Of a stretch of DNA of 50,756 nt, positions 12,239 to 24,157 are shown one piece after another. The stretch is from NCBI GenBank assembly GCA_002189035.1, contig NEEC01000232.1:1-50756 (forward strand), given 5' to 3'. Positions within the stretch are counted from its first letter, which is position 1. Every line of letters starts with the position of its first letter. Origin of the DNA: Utricularia gibba (Eukaryota > Streptophyta > Magnoliopsida > Lamiales > Lentibulariaceae). The position numbers and the translations under genes are program-made. The notes under the pieces were generated by a model. The model saw nothing but the letters and a program-made list of their open reading frames with translations, ran no database searches and was not told the DNA's origin.

Positions 12239-12549
12239 GATGCAGTTATTGAAGTTAGGATTCATGAGCACCCAAAATGGTTTTCTCAACCGCATGCTTT
12301 ATATTTGATAAGGCACTCTCGTGGGGCAACGGTATCGAGCAGGAGGTCGAGTCGAGCTCGGGCCCAGAGTCATTTGTAGCCCGGCAAAAAAATTGATGCA
12401 TTTATTAACGTTCGGCTTTATTAGGCTGCCTACATAGTTTCTCAAGGAAAAGCTTGTCGTTTCTGGGCGGGTGATGTCGTTGGAACTTCGTTCTGACCAA
12501 GGTTCGTCTGACTCCTTTGCCACATCGGGTCCTACTCGACGAAAATCGT
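12239..12549 (+). repeat. Representative class A monomer (no. 41)
   Basis: Class A is recognised by tttatatttgataaggc, gagcagg, gagctcgggcccagagtc, gcccggcaaaaaaattg, acgttcggctttatt, ctacatagtttctc, tttctgggcgg or tttctggcgg, gtcgttgg, and ccacatcgggtcc. These states travel together over most of the monomer. A copies make up roughly half of the monomers left of 22 kb (35 of 73 by eye, counting A1) and about a quarter to the right (22 of 87). Confidence 0.85.
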
Positions 12550-12862
12550 GATGCAGTTATTGAAGTTAGGATGTCATGAGCACCCAAAATGGTTTTCTCA
12601 ACCGCATGCTTTATATTTGATAGGCGCTCTCGTGGGGCAACGGTATCGAGCAGGAGGTCGAGTCGAGCTCGGGCCCATAGTCATTTGTAGCTCGGCAAAA
12701 AACTTGATGCATTTATTAACGTTGGTTTTAATAGGCTGCCTACATGGTTTTCTCAAGGAAAAGCTTGTCGTTTTTGGGCGGGTGATGTCGTTGTGAACTT
12801 CGTTCTGACCCAAGGTTCGGTCTGTCTCCTTTGCCAAATCGGTCCTACTCGACGAAAATCGT

Positions 12863-14094
12863 GATGCAGTTATTGAAGTTAGGATTTCATGAGCACCCAA
12901 AATGGTTTTCTCAACCGCATGCTTTATATTTGATAAGGCACTCTCGTGGGGCAACGGTATCGAGCAGGAGGTCGAGTCGAGCTCGGTCCCAGAGTCATTT
13001 GTAGCCCGGCAAAAAATTGATGCATTTATTAACGTTCGGCTTTTAGGCTGCCTACATAGTTTCTCAAGGAAAAGCTTGTCGTTTCTGGGCGGGTGATGTC
13101 GTTGGAACTTCGTTCTGACCCAAGGTTCGTCTGACTCCTTTGCCACATCGGGTCCTACTCGACGAAAATCGTGATGCAGTTATTGAAGTTAGGATTCATG
13201 AGCACCCAAAATGGTTTTCTCAACCGCATGCTTTATATTTGATAAGGCCTCTCGTGGGGCAACGGTATCGAGCAGGAGGTCGAGTCGAGCTCGGGAGTCA
13301 TTTGTAGCCCGGCAAAAAAATTGATGCATTTATTAACGTTCGGTTTATTAGGCTGCCTACATAGTTTCTCAAGGAAAAGCTTGTCGTTTCTGGGCGGGTG
13401 ATGTCTTTTGGAACTTCGTTCTGACCAAGGTTCGGTCTGACTCCTTTGCCACATCGGGTCCTACTCGACGAAAATCGTGATGCAGTTATTGAAGTTAGGA
13501 TTCATGAGCACCCAAAATGGTTTTCAACCGCATGCTTTATATTTGATAAGGCACTCTCGTGGGCAACGGTATCGAGCAGGAGGTCGAGTCGAGCTCGGCC
13601 CAGAGTCATTTGTAGCCCGGCAAAAAAATTGATGCATTTATTAACGTTCGGCTTTATTAGGCTGCCTACATAGTTTCTCAAGGAAAAGCTTGTCGTTTCT
13701 GGCGGGTGATGTCGTTGGAACTTCGTTCACCAAGGTTCGTCTGACTCCTTTGCCACATCGGGTCCTACTCGACGAAAATCGTGATGCAGTTATTGAAGTT
13801 AGGATGTCATGAGCACCCAAAATGGTTTTCTCAACCGCATGCTTTATTTGAGGAGGCGCTCTCGTGGGGCAACGGTATCGAGCAGGAGGTCGAGTCGAGC
13901 TCGGGCCCATAGTCATTTGTAGCTCGGCAAAAAACTTGATGCATTTATTAACGTTGGTTTTAATAGGCTGCCTAAATGGTTTTCTCAAGGAAAAGCTTGT
14001 CGTTTTTGGGCGGGTGATGTCGTTGTGAACTTCGTTCTGACCCAAGGTTCGGTCTGTCTCCTTTGCCAAATCGGTCCTACTCGACGAAAATCGT
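12863..14094 (+). repeat. Tetramer A-A1-A-B, unit 2 (1,232 bp)
   Basis: This unit holds monomers 43-46, with anchors at 13019, 13323, 13631 and 13938. It has the same order as unit 1. The B copy again begins ggatgtcatg (13802), exactly four monomers after the previous one. Confidence 0.75.
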
Positions 14095-15327
14095 GATGCA
14101 GTTATTGAAGTTAGGATTCATGAGCACCCAAAATGGTTTTCTCAACCGCATGCTTTATATTTGATAAGGCGCTCTCGTGGGGCAACGGTATCGAGCAGGA
14201 GGTCGAGTCGAGCTCGGCCCAGAGTCATTTGTAGCCCGGCAAAAAATTGATGCATTTATTAACGTTCGGTTTAATAGGCTGCCTACATAGTTTCTCAAGG
14301 AAAAGCTTGTCGTTTCTGGGCGGGTGATGTCGTTGGGAACTTCGTTCTGACCCAAGGTTCGTCTGACTCCTTTGCCACATCGGGTCCTACTCGACGAAAA
14401 TCGTGATGCAGTTATTGAAGTTAGGATTCATGAGCACCCAAAATGGTTTTCTCAACCGCATGCTTTATATTTAAGGCACTCTCGTGGGGCAACGGTATCG
14501 AGCAGGAGGTCGAGTCGAGCTCGGAGTCATTTGTAGCCCGGCAAAAAAATTGATGCATTTATTAACGTTGGTTTTAATAGGCTGCCTACATGTTTCTCAA
14601 GGAAAAGCTTGTCGTTTCTGGGCGGGTGATGTCTTTTGGAACTTCGTTCTGACCAAGGTTCGGTCTGACTCCTTTGCCACATCGGTCCTACTCGACGAAA
14701 ATCGTGATGCAGTTATTGAAGTTAGGATTTCATGAGCACCCAAAATGGTTTTCTCAACCGCATGCTTTATATTTGATAAGGCGCTCTCGTGGGGCAACGG
14801 TATCGAGCAGGAGGTCGAGTCGAGCTCGGGCCCAGAGTCATTTGTAGCCCGGCAAAAAAATTGATGCATTTATTAACGTTGGTTTAATAGGCTGCCTACA
14901 TGTTTCTCAAGGAAAAGCTTGTCGTTTCTGGCGGGTGATGTCGTTGGGAACTTCGTTCTGACCCAAGGTTCGTCTGACTCCTTTGCCACATCGGGTCCTA
15001 CTCGACGAAAATCGTGATGCAGTTATTGAAGTTAGGATTCATGAGCACCCAAAATGGTTTTCTCAACCGCATGCTTTATATTTGATAAGGTGCTCTCGTG
15101 GGGCAACGGTATCGAGTAGGAGGTCGAGTCGAGCTCGGGCCCATAGTCATTTGTAGCTCGGCAAAAAAATTGATGCATTTATTAACGTTGGTTTTAATAG
15201 GCTGCCTACATGGTTTTCTCAAGGAAAAGCTTGTCGTTTTTGGGCGGGTGATGTCGTTGTGAACTTCGTTCTGACCCAAGGTTCGGTCTGACTCCTTTGC
15301 AAATCGGTCCTACTCGACGAAAATCGT
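14095..15327 (+). repeat. Tetramer A-A1-A-B, unit 3 (1,233 bp)
   Basis: This unit holds monomers 47-50, with anchors at 14249, 14552, 14863 and 15172. It has the same order, but the B copy begins ggattcatg and so lacks the rare state of units 1 and 2. Confidence 0.72.
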
Positions 15328-16551
15328 GATGCAGTTATTGAAGTTAGGATTTCATGAGCACCCAAAATGGTTTTAACGCATGCTTTATATTTGAGGAGGC
15401 GCTCTCGTGGGGCAACGGTATCGAAAAGGTCGAGTCGAGCTCGGCCCAGAGTCATTTTTAGCCGGCAAAAAATTGATGCATTTATTAACGTTGGGTTTTA
15501 ATAGGCTGCCTACATGGTTTCTCAAGGAAAAGCTTGTCGTTTCTGGGCGGTGATGTCTTTGGAACTTCGTTCTGACCAAGGTTCGGTCTGACTCCTTTGC
15601 CACATCGGGTCCTACTCGACGAAAATCGTGATGCAGTTATTGAAGTTAGGATTCATGAGCACCCAAAATGGTTTTCTCAACCGCATGCTTTATATTTGAT
15701 AGGCGCTCTCGTGGGGCAACGGTATCGAGCAGGAGGTCGAGTCGAGCTCGGGCCCAGAGTCATTTGTAGCCCGGCAAAAAAATTGATGCATTTATTAACG
15801 TTCGGCTTTATTAGGCTGCCTACATAGTTTCTCAAGGAAAAGCTTGTCGTTTCTGGCGGGTGATGTCGTTGGGAACTTCGTTCGACCCAAGGTTCGTCTG
15901 ACTCCTTTGCCACATCGGGTCCTACTCGACGAAAATCGTGATGCAGTTATTGAAGTTAGGATTCATGAGCACCCAAAATGGTTTTCTCAACCGCATGCTT
16001 TTATATTGATAAGGCGCTCGTGGGGCAACGGTATCGAGCAGGAGGTCGAGTCGAGCTCGGGCCCATAGTCATTTGTAGCCGGCAAAAAACTTGATGCATT
16101 TATTAACGTTGGGTTTTAATAGGCCCTACATGTTTCTCAAGGAAAAGCTTGTCGTTTTGGGCGGGTGATGTCGTTGGAACTTCGTTCTGACCCAAGGTTC
16201 GGTCTGTCTCCTTTGCCAATCGGTCCTACTCGACGAAAATCGTGATGCAGTTATTGAAGTTAGGATTTCATGAGCACCCAAAATGGTTTTCTCAACCGCA
16301 TGCTTTATATTTGATAAGGTGCTCTCGTGGGGCAACGGTATCGAGTAGGAGGTCGAGTCGAGCTCGGGCCCATAGTCATTTGTAGCCGGCAAAAAATTGA
16401 TGCATTTATTAACGTTGGTTTTAATAGGCTGCCTAATGGTTTCTCAAGGAAAAGCTTGTCGTTTTGGGCGGGTGATGTCGTTGTGAACTTCGTTCTGACC
16501 AAGGTTCGGTCTGACTCCTTTGCCACATCGGTCCTACTCGACGAAAATCGT
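15328..16551 (+). repeat. Tetramer C-A-B-B, unit 1 (1,224 bp)
   Basis: This unit holds monomers 51-54, with anchors at 15475, 15785, 16093 and 16399. The C copy is partly A/B-like (tttatatttgagg, gtcgagctcgg). The first B has aataggccctac, a loss typical of the first member of B-B pairs. Confidence 0.68.
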
Positions 16552-17772
16552 GATGCAGTTATTGAAGTTAGGATTTCATGAGCACCCAAATGCTTTTTCA
16601 ACGCATGCTTTTATTTGAGGAGGCGCTCTCGTGGGGCAACGGTATCGACAAGGTCGAGTCGGGCTCGCTCCCAGAGTCATTTGTAGCCGGCAAAAAAATG
16701 ATGCATTTATTAACGTTGGGTTTAATAGGCTGCCTACATGGTTTCTCAAGGAAAAGCTTGTCGTTTCTGGCGGGTGATGTCTTTGGAACTTCGTTCTGAC
16801 CATAGGTTCGGTCTGACTCCTTTGCCACATCGGGTCCTACTCGACGAAAATCGTGATGCAGTTATTGAAGTTAGGATTCATGAGCACCCAAAATGGTTTT
16901 CTCAACCGCATGCTTTATATTGATAAGGCTCGTGGGGCAACGGTATCGAGCAGGAGGTCGAGTCGAGCTCGGGCCCAGAGTCATTTGTAGCCCGGCAAAA
17001 AATTGATGCATTTATTAACGTTCATTAGGCTGCCTACATAGTTTCTCAAGGAAAAGCTTGTCGTTTCTGGGCGGGTGATGTCGTTGAACTTCGTTCTGAC
17101 CCAAGGTTCGTCTGACTCCTTTGCCACATCGGGTCCTACTCGACGAAAATCGTGATGCAGTTATTGAAGTTAGGATTCATGAGCACCCAAAATGGTTTTC
17201 TCAACCGCATGCTTTATATTGATAAGGCGCTCTCGTGGGGCAACGGTATCGAGCAGGAGGTCGAGTCGAGCTCGGGCCCATAGTCATTTGTAGCTCGGCA
17301 AAAAACTTGATGCATTTATTAACGTTGGGTTTTAATAGGCCTACATGTTTTTCTCAAGGAAAAGCTTGTCGTTTTTGGGCGGGTGATGTCGTTGTGAACT
17401 TCGTTCTGACCCAAGTTCGGTCTGACTCCTTTGCCACATCGGGTCCTACTCGACGAAAATCGTGATGCAGTTATTGAAGTTAGGATTCATGAGCACCCAA
17501 AATGGTTTTCTCAACCGCATGCTTTATATTTGATAAGGCGCTCTCGTGGGGCAACGGTATCGAGCAGGAGGTCGAGTCGAGCTCGGGCCCATAGTCATTT
17601 GTAGCCGGCAAAAAATTGATGCATTTATTAACGTTGGTTTTAATAGGCTGCCTACATGTTTCTCAAGGAAAAGCTTGTCGTTTTTGGGCGGGTGATGTCG
17701 TTGTGAACTTCGTTCTGACCCAAGGTTCGGTCTGACTCCTTTGCCAAATCGGTCCTACTCGACGAAAATCGT
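16552..17772 (+). repeat. Tetramer C-A-B-B, unit 2 (1,221 bp)
   Basis: This unit holds monomers 55-58, with anchors at 16700, 17005, 17309 and 17618. It repeats the previous unit, including aataggcctac in the first B (17335-17345). A further C-like copy follows at anchor 17923, so three C copies lie 1,225 and 1,223 bp apart. Confidence 0.68.
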
Positions 17773-20700
17773 GATGCAGTTATTGAAGTTAGGATTTCAT
17801 GAGCACCAAAATGCTTTTCAACGCATGCTTTATATTTGAGGAGGCGCTCTCGTGGGGCAACGGTATCGAGCAGGAGGTCGAGTCGAGCTCGCTCCCAGAG
17901 TCATTTGTAGCCCAAAAAAATTGATGCATTTATTAACGTTGGTTTAATAGGCTGCCTACATAGTTTCTCAAGGAAAAGCTTGTCGTTTCTGGGCGGGTGA
18001 TGTCTTTTGGAACTTCGTTCTGACCAAGGTTCGGTCTGACTCCTTTGCCACATCGGGTCCTACTCGACGAAAATCGTGATGCAGTTATTGAAGTTAGGAT
18101 GTCATGAGCACCCAAAATGGTTTTCTCAACCGCATGCTTTATATTTGAAGGCGCTCTCGTGGGCAACGGTATCGAGCAGGAGGTCGAGTCGAGCTCGGGC
18201 CCAGAGTCATTTGTAGCCCGGCAAAAAATTGATGCATTTATTAACGTTGGTTTTAATAGGCTGCCTCAATGGTTTTCTCAAGGAAAAGCTTGTCGTTTTT
18301 GGGCGGGTGATGTCGTTGTGAACTTCGTTCTGACCCAAGGTTCGGTCTGTCTCCTTTGCCAATCTGGTCCTACTCGACGAAAATCGTGATGCAGTTATTG
18401 AAGTTAGGATTTCATGAGCACCCAAAATGGTTTTCTCAACGCATGCTTTATATTTGATAGGCGCTCTCGTGGGGCAACGGTATCGAGCAGGAGGTCGAGT
18501 CGAGCTCGGCCCAGAGTCATTTGTAGCCAAAAAAAATTGATGCATTTATTAACGTTCGGCTTTATTAGGCTGCCTACATAGTTTCTCAAGGAAAAGCTTG
18601 TCGTTTCTGGGCGGGTGATGTCGTTGGGAACTTCGTTCGGACCCAAGGTTCGTCTGACTCCTTTGCCACATCGGGTCCTACTCGACGAAAATCGTGATGC
18701 AGTTATTGAAGTTAGGATGTCATGAGCACCCAAATGGTTTTCTCAACGCATGCTTTATATTTGAGGAGGCGCTCTCGTGGGGCAACGGTATCGAGCAGGA
18801 GGTCGAGTCGAGCTCGGGCCCATAGTCATTTGTAGCTCGGCAAAAAACTTGATGCATTTATTAACGTTGGTTTTAATAGGCTGCTAATGGTTTTCTCAAG
18901 GAAAAGCTTGTCGTTTTGGGCGGGTGATGTCGTTGTGAACTTCGTTCTGACCAAGGTTCGGTCTGACTCCTTTGCCAATCGGTCCTACTCGACGAAAATC
19001 GTGATGCAGTTATTGAAGTTAGGATTCATGAGCACCCAAAATGGTTTTCTCAACCGCATGCTTTATATTTGATAAGCGCTCTCGTGGGGCAACGGTATCG
19101 AGCAGGAGGTCGAGTCGAGCTCGGGCCCAGAGTCATTTGTAGCCGGCAAAAAAATTGATGCATTTATTAACGTTGGTTTATTAGGCTGCCTACATAGTTT
19201 CTCAAGGAAAAGCTTGTCGTTTCTGGCGGGTGATGTCGTTGGGAACTTCGTTCTGACCCAAGGTTCGTCTGACTCCTTTGCCACATCGGGTCCTACTCGA
19301 CGAAAATCGTGATGCAGTTATTGAAGTTAGGATTCATGAGCACCCAAAATGGTTTTCTCAACCGCATGCTTTATATTTGATAAGGCGCTCTCGTGGGGCA
19401 ACGGTATCGAGCAGGAGGTCGAGTCGAGCTCGGAGAGTCATTTGTAGCCCGGCAAAAAATTGATGCATTTATTAACGTTCTTTATTAGGCTGCCTACATA
19501 GTTTCTCAAGGAAAAGCTTGTCGTTTCTGGGCGGGTGATGTCTTGGAACTTCGTTCTGACCAAGGTTCGGTCTGACCTTTGCCACATCGGGTCCTACTCG
19601 ACGAAAATCGTGATGCAGTTATTGAAGTTAGGATTCATGAGCACCCAAAATGGTTTTCTCAACCGCATGCTTTATATTTGATAAGGCGCTCTCGTGGGCA
19701 ACGGTATCGAGCAGGAGGTCGAGTCGAGCTCGGGCCCAGAGTCATTTGTAGCCCGGCAAAAAAATTGATGCATTTATTAACGTTCGGTTTTATTAGGCTG
19801 CCTACATAGTTTCTCAAGGAAAAGCTTGTCGTTTCTGGCGGGTGATGTCGTTGGAACTTCGTTCGACCCAAGGTTCGTCTGACTCCTTTGCCACATCGGT
19901 CCTACTCGACGAAAATCGTGATGCAGTTATTGAAGTTAGGATTCATGAGCACCCAAAATGGTTTTCTCAACCGCATGCTTTATATTTGATAAGGTGCTCT
20001 CGTGGGGCAACGGTATCGAGTAGGAGGTCGAGTCGAGCTCGGGAGTCATTTGTAGCTCGGCAAAAAACTTGATGCATTTATTAACGTTGGTTTTAATAGG
20101 CTGCCTAAATGGTTTTCTCAAGGAAAAGCTTGTCGTTTTTGGGCGGGTGATGTCGTTGTGAACTTCGTTCTGACCAAGGTTCGGTCTGTTCCTTTGCCAA
20201 ATCTGGTCCTACTCGACGAAAATCGTGATGCAGTTATTGAAGTTAGGATTTCATGAGCACCCAAAATGCTTTTTCAACGCATGCTTTGTATTGAGGAGGC
20301 GCTCTAGTGGGCACGGTATCGGCAAAGGTCGAGTCGGCTCGCTCCAGAGTCATTTTAGCCTGTCAAAAAAAGTGATGCATTTATTAACGTTGGGTTTTAA
20401 TAGGCCTACATGGTTTCTCAAGGAAAAGCTTGTCGTTTGGGCGGGTGATGTCTTTTGGAACTTCGTTCTGACCATAGGTTCGGTCTGACTCCTTTGCCAC
20501 ATCGGTCCTACTCGACGAAAATCGTGATGCAGTTATTGAAGTTAGGATTCATGAGCACCCAAAATGGTTTTCTCAACCGCATGCTTTATATTTGATAGGC
20601 GCTCTCGTGGGAACGGTATCGAGCAGGAGGTCGAGTCGAGCTCGGGCCCAGAGTCATTTGTAGCCCGGCAAAAATTGATGCATTTATTAACGTTGGTTTA

Positions 20701-22357
20701 ATAGGCTGCCTCAATGGTTTCTCAAGGAAAAGCTTGTCGTTTTGGGCGGTGATGTCGTTGTGAACTTCGTTCTGACCCAAGGTTCGGTCTGTCTCCTTTG
20801 CCAAATCGGTCCTACTCGACGAAAATCGTGATGCAGTTATTGAAGTTAGGATTTCATGAGCACCCAAAATGCTTTTCTCAACGCATGCTTTGTATTGAGG
20901 AGGCGCTCTAGTGGGCACGGTATCGGCAAAGGTCGAGTCGGGCTCGCCCAGAGTCATTTTTAGCCGGCAAAAAAATGATGCATTTATTAACGTTGGTTTA
21001 TTAGGCTGCCTACATGTTTCTCAAGGAAAAGCTTGTCGTTTCTGGGCGGGTGATGTCTTTTGGAACTTCGTTCTGACCATAGGTTCGGTCTGACTCCTTT
21101 GCCACATCGGGTCCTACTCGACGAAAATCGTGATGCAGTTATTGAAGTTAGGATTCATGAGCACCAAAATGGTTTTCTCAACCGCATGCTTTATATTTGA
21201 TAAGGCCTCTCGTGGGCAACGGTATCGAGTAGGAGGTCGAGTCGAGCTCGGGCCCAGAGTCATTTGTAGCCGGCAAAAAATCATTTATTAACGTTGGTTT
21301 ATTAGGCTGCCTACATGTTTCTCAAGGAAAAGCTTGTCGTTTCTGGCGGGTGATGTCGTTGGAACTTCGTTCGGACCCAAGGTTCGTCTGACTCCTTTGC
21401 CACATCGGGTCCTACTCGACGAAAATCGTGATGCAGTTATTGAAGTTAGGATTCATGAGCACCAAAATGGTTTTCAACCGCATGCTTTATATTTGATAGG
21501 CGCTCTCGTGGGGCAACGGTATCGAGCAGGAGGTCGAGTCGAGCTCGGGCCCATAGTCATTTGTAGCTCGGCAAAAAACTTGATGCATTTATTAACGTTG
21601 GTTTTAATAGGCTGCCTACATGTTTTCTCAAGGAAAAGCTTGTCGTTTTGGGCGGGTGATGTCGTTGTGAACTTCGTTCTGACCCAAGGTTCGGTCTGTC
21701 ACCTTTGCCAAATCTGGTCCTACTCGACGAAAATCGTGATGCAGTTATTGAAGTTAGGATTTCATGAGCACCCAAAATGGTTTTCTCAACCGCATGCTTT
21801 ATATTTGATAAGGCCTCTCGTGGGGCAACGGTATCGAGCAGGAGGTCGAGTCGAGCTCGGTCCCAGAGTCATTTGTAGCCGGCAAAAAAATTGATGCATT
21901 TATTAACGTTGGCTTATTAGGCTGCCTACATAGTTTCTCAAGGAAAAGCTTGTCGTTTCTGGCGGGTGATGTCGTTGGGAACTTCGTTCACCCAAGGTTC
22001 GGTCTGACTCCTTTGCCACATCGGGTCCTACTCGACGAAAATCGTGATGCAGTTATTGAAGTTAGGATTCATGAGCACCCAAAATGGTTTTCTCAACCGC
22101 ATGCTTTATATTTGATAAGGCGCTCTCGTGGGGCAACGGTATCGAGCAGGAGGTCGAGTCGAGCTCGGGCCCATAGTCATTTGTAGCTCGGCAAAAAAAT
22201 TGATGCATTTATTAACGTTGGTTTTAATAGGCTGCCTACATGTTTTCTCAAGGAAAAGCTTGTCGTTTTTGGGCGGGTGATGTCGTTGTGAACTTCGTTC
22301 TGACCAAGGTTCGTCTGACTCCTTTGCCACATCGGGTCCTACTCGACGAAAATCGTG
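17773..22357 (+). repeat. Mixed-order satellite, monomers 59-73
   Basis: The anchors are at 17923, 18231, 18539, 18851, 19157, 19462, 19767, 20071, 20374, 20677, 20977, a broken one at 21281, 21582, 21893 and 22202. My class calls are C/A1, B-like, A, B, A, A1, A, B, C, B-like, C, A, B, A, B. Monomers 63-67 (A, A1, A, B, C) match the first five places of the heptamer, so a decayed heptamer may underlie this part. Monomer boundaries are clear but many copies are intermediate. Confidence 0.65.
21275..21292 (+). repeat. Broken anchor, monomer 70
   Basis: The text aaaaaatcatttatta lacks tgatg compared with aaaaaattgatgcattta. This is the second of only two copies in which the gatgca word of half-unit 1 is lost. 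Confidence 0.8.
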
Positions 22358-22484
22358 ATGCAGTTATTGAAGTTAGGATTTCATGAGCACCCAAAATGGT
22401 TTTCTCAACCGCATGCTTTATATTTGATAGGCGCTCTCGTGGGGCAACGGTATCGAGCAGGAGGTCGAGTCGAGCTCGGGCCCA

Positions 22485-22552
22485 GTCATAGGTTCGTAGC
22501 CCGGCAAGCCCGGCAAAAACGTTGGTTTAATTGATGCATTTATTAACGTTCT
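22485..22552 (+). other. Scrambled segment before the anchor of monomer 74
   Basis: Where A copies read gtcatttgtagcccggc, this copy has an inserted ataggttc word and a second copy of gcccggcaa. It then has cgttggttta placed before the anchor (22520-22529), although that word belongs just after the anchor. After the anchor the text is gttctggc instead of gttcggc. All inserted words are native to other places in the monomer. Confidence 0.75.
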
Positions 22553-22643
22553 GGCTTTATTAGGCTGCCTACATGTTTCTCAAGGAAAAGCTTGTCGTTT
22601 CTGGCGGGTGATGTCGTTGGAACTTCGTTCTGACCCAAGGTTC

Positions 22644-22677
22644 TCACCGTCTGACTCCTTTGCCACATCGGGCCCAT
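22644..22677 (+). other. Two small foreign-position insertions, monomer 74
   Basis: The text ggttctcaccgtctgac holds an extra tcacc at 22644-22648, similar to the tctcaccgc seen elsewhere in half-unit 2. At 22673-22677 catcgggcccatcctac has cccat in place of t. The word gggcccat belongs to the SacI/ApaI block of class B. Confidence 0.7.
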
Positions 22678-22885
22678 CCTACTCGACGAAAATCGTGATG
22701 CAGTTATTGAAGTTAGGATTCATGAGCACCCAAAATGGTTTTCTCAACCGCATGCTTTATATTTGAGGAGGCGCTCTCGTGGGGCAACGGTATCGAGCAG
22801 GAGGTCGAGTCGAGCTCGGCCCATAGTCATTTGTAGCTCGGCAAAAAACTTGATGCATTTATTAACGTTGGGTTTTAATAGGCTG

Positions 22886-22892
22886 CTGACTA
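22886..22892 (+). other. Insertion tgac in ggctgc-taatgg, monomer 75
   Basis: The text ggctgctgactaatgg has four extra bases compared with ggctgcctaatgg found in other B copies. The short word ctgac is native to the downstream half-unit. Confidence 0.65.
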
Positions 22893-23092
22893 ATGGTTTC
22901 TCAAGGAAAAGCTTGTCGTTTTTGGGCGGGTGATGTCGTTGTGAACTTCGTTCTGACCCAAGGTTCGGTCTGTCTCCTTTGCCACATCGGTCCTACTCGA
23001 CGAAAATCGTGATGCAGTTATTGAAGTTAGGATTTCATGAGCACCCAAAATGGTTTTCTCAACCGCATGCTTTATATTTGATAGGCGCTCTC

Positions 23093-23138
23093 GGGGCAAA
23101 AAAATGATGCGGTATCGTGGTCGAGTCGGAACTTCGCT
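23093..23138 (+). other. Scrambled segment in upstream half of monomer 76
   Basis: After ctctcggggcaa the copy shows aaaaaatgatgc, the pre-anchor word of class C, then cggtatcgtggtcgag. Later it has ggaacttcg in place of gggctcg. Two of the inserted words are native to other places in the monomer. The rest of the copy is C-like. Confidence 0.75.
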
Positions 23139-23695
23139 CGCCCAGAGTCATTTTTAGCCGGCAAAAAATTGATGCATTTATTAACGTTGGGTTTTAATAG
23201 GCTTTTCTCAAGGAAAAGCTTGTCGTTTTGGGCGGGTGATGTCTTTTGGAACTTCGTTCTGACCAAGGTTCGGTCTGACTCCTTTGCCACATCGGGTCCT
23301 ACTCGACGAAAATCGTGATGCAGTTATTGAAGTTAGGATTTCATGAGCACCCAAAATGCTTTTGTCAACGCATGCTTTGTAGTTGAGGAGGCGCTCTAGT
23401 GGGGCACGGTATCGGCAAAGGTCGAGTCGGCTCGCTCCCCAGAGTCATTTTTAGCCGCAAAAAAAGTGATGCATTTATTAACGTTGGGTTTTAATAGGCT
23501 GCCTACATGGTTTCTCAAGGAAAAGCTTGTCGTTTCTGGGCGGTGATGTCTTTTGGAACTTCGTTCTGACCATGGTTCGGTCTGACTCCTTTGCCACATC
23601 GGGTCCTACTCGACGAAAATCGTGATGCAGTTATTGAAGTTAGGATTTCATGAGCACCCAAAATGGTTTTCTCAACCGCATGCTTTATATTTGAT

Positions 23696-23708
23696 AAGGT
23701 ATCGAGCT
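23696..23708 (+). other. Short duplication ggtatcgag in monomer 78
   Basis: The text ataaggtatcgagctctcg contains an extra atcga compared with ataaggtgctctcg. The word ggtatcgag is native about 20 bases downstream. Confidence 0.7.
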
Positions 23709-23798
23709 CTCGTGGGGCAACGGTATCGAGCAGGAGGTCGAGTCGAGCTCGGGCCCATAGTCATTTGTAGCTCGGCAAAAAACTTGATGCATTTATTA

Positions 23799-23813
23799 AC
23801 GGCAAAAAACTTG
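23799..23813 (+). other. Duplication of cggcaaaaaacttg in monomer 78
   Basis: The word cggcaaaaaacttg, which normally precedes the anchor, appears a second time just after it. It replaces the start of cggttggtttt. This looks like a slip between two positions about 30 bases apart that share cgg and ttg. Confidence 0.75.
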
Positions 23814-24157
23814 GTTTTAATAGGCTGCCTCAATGGTTTTCTCAAGGAAAAGCTTGTCGTTTTGGGCGGGTGATGTCGTTGTGAACTTCGTTCTGACCCA
23901 AGGTTCGGTCTGTCTCCTTTGCCAATCGGTCCTACTCGACGAAAATCGTGATGCAGTTATTGAAGTTAGGATTCATGAGCACCCAAAATGGTTTTCTCAA
24001 CGCATGCTTTATATTGATAAGGCCTCTCGTGGGGCAACGGTATCGAGCAGGAGGTCGAGTCGAGCTCGGGAGTCATTTGTAGCCGGCAAAAAATTGATGC
24101 ATTTATTAACGTTGGTTTATTAGGCTGCCTACATGTTTCTCAAGGAAAAGCTTGTCG

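Larger units (their letters stand above)
11619..12862 (+). repeat. Tetramer A-A1-A-B, unit 1 (1,244 bp)
   Basis: This unit holds monomers 39-42, with anchors at 11775, 12083, 12395 and 12706. It equals the first four places of the heptamer (A, A1, A, B), so the tetramer can be derived from the heptamer by loss of C-A-B. The B copy begins ggatgtcatg, a rare state. Confidence 0.75.
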
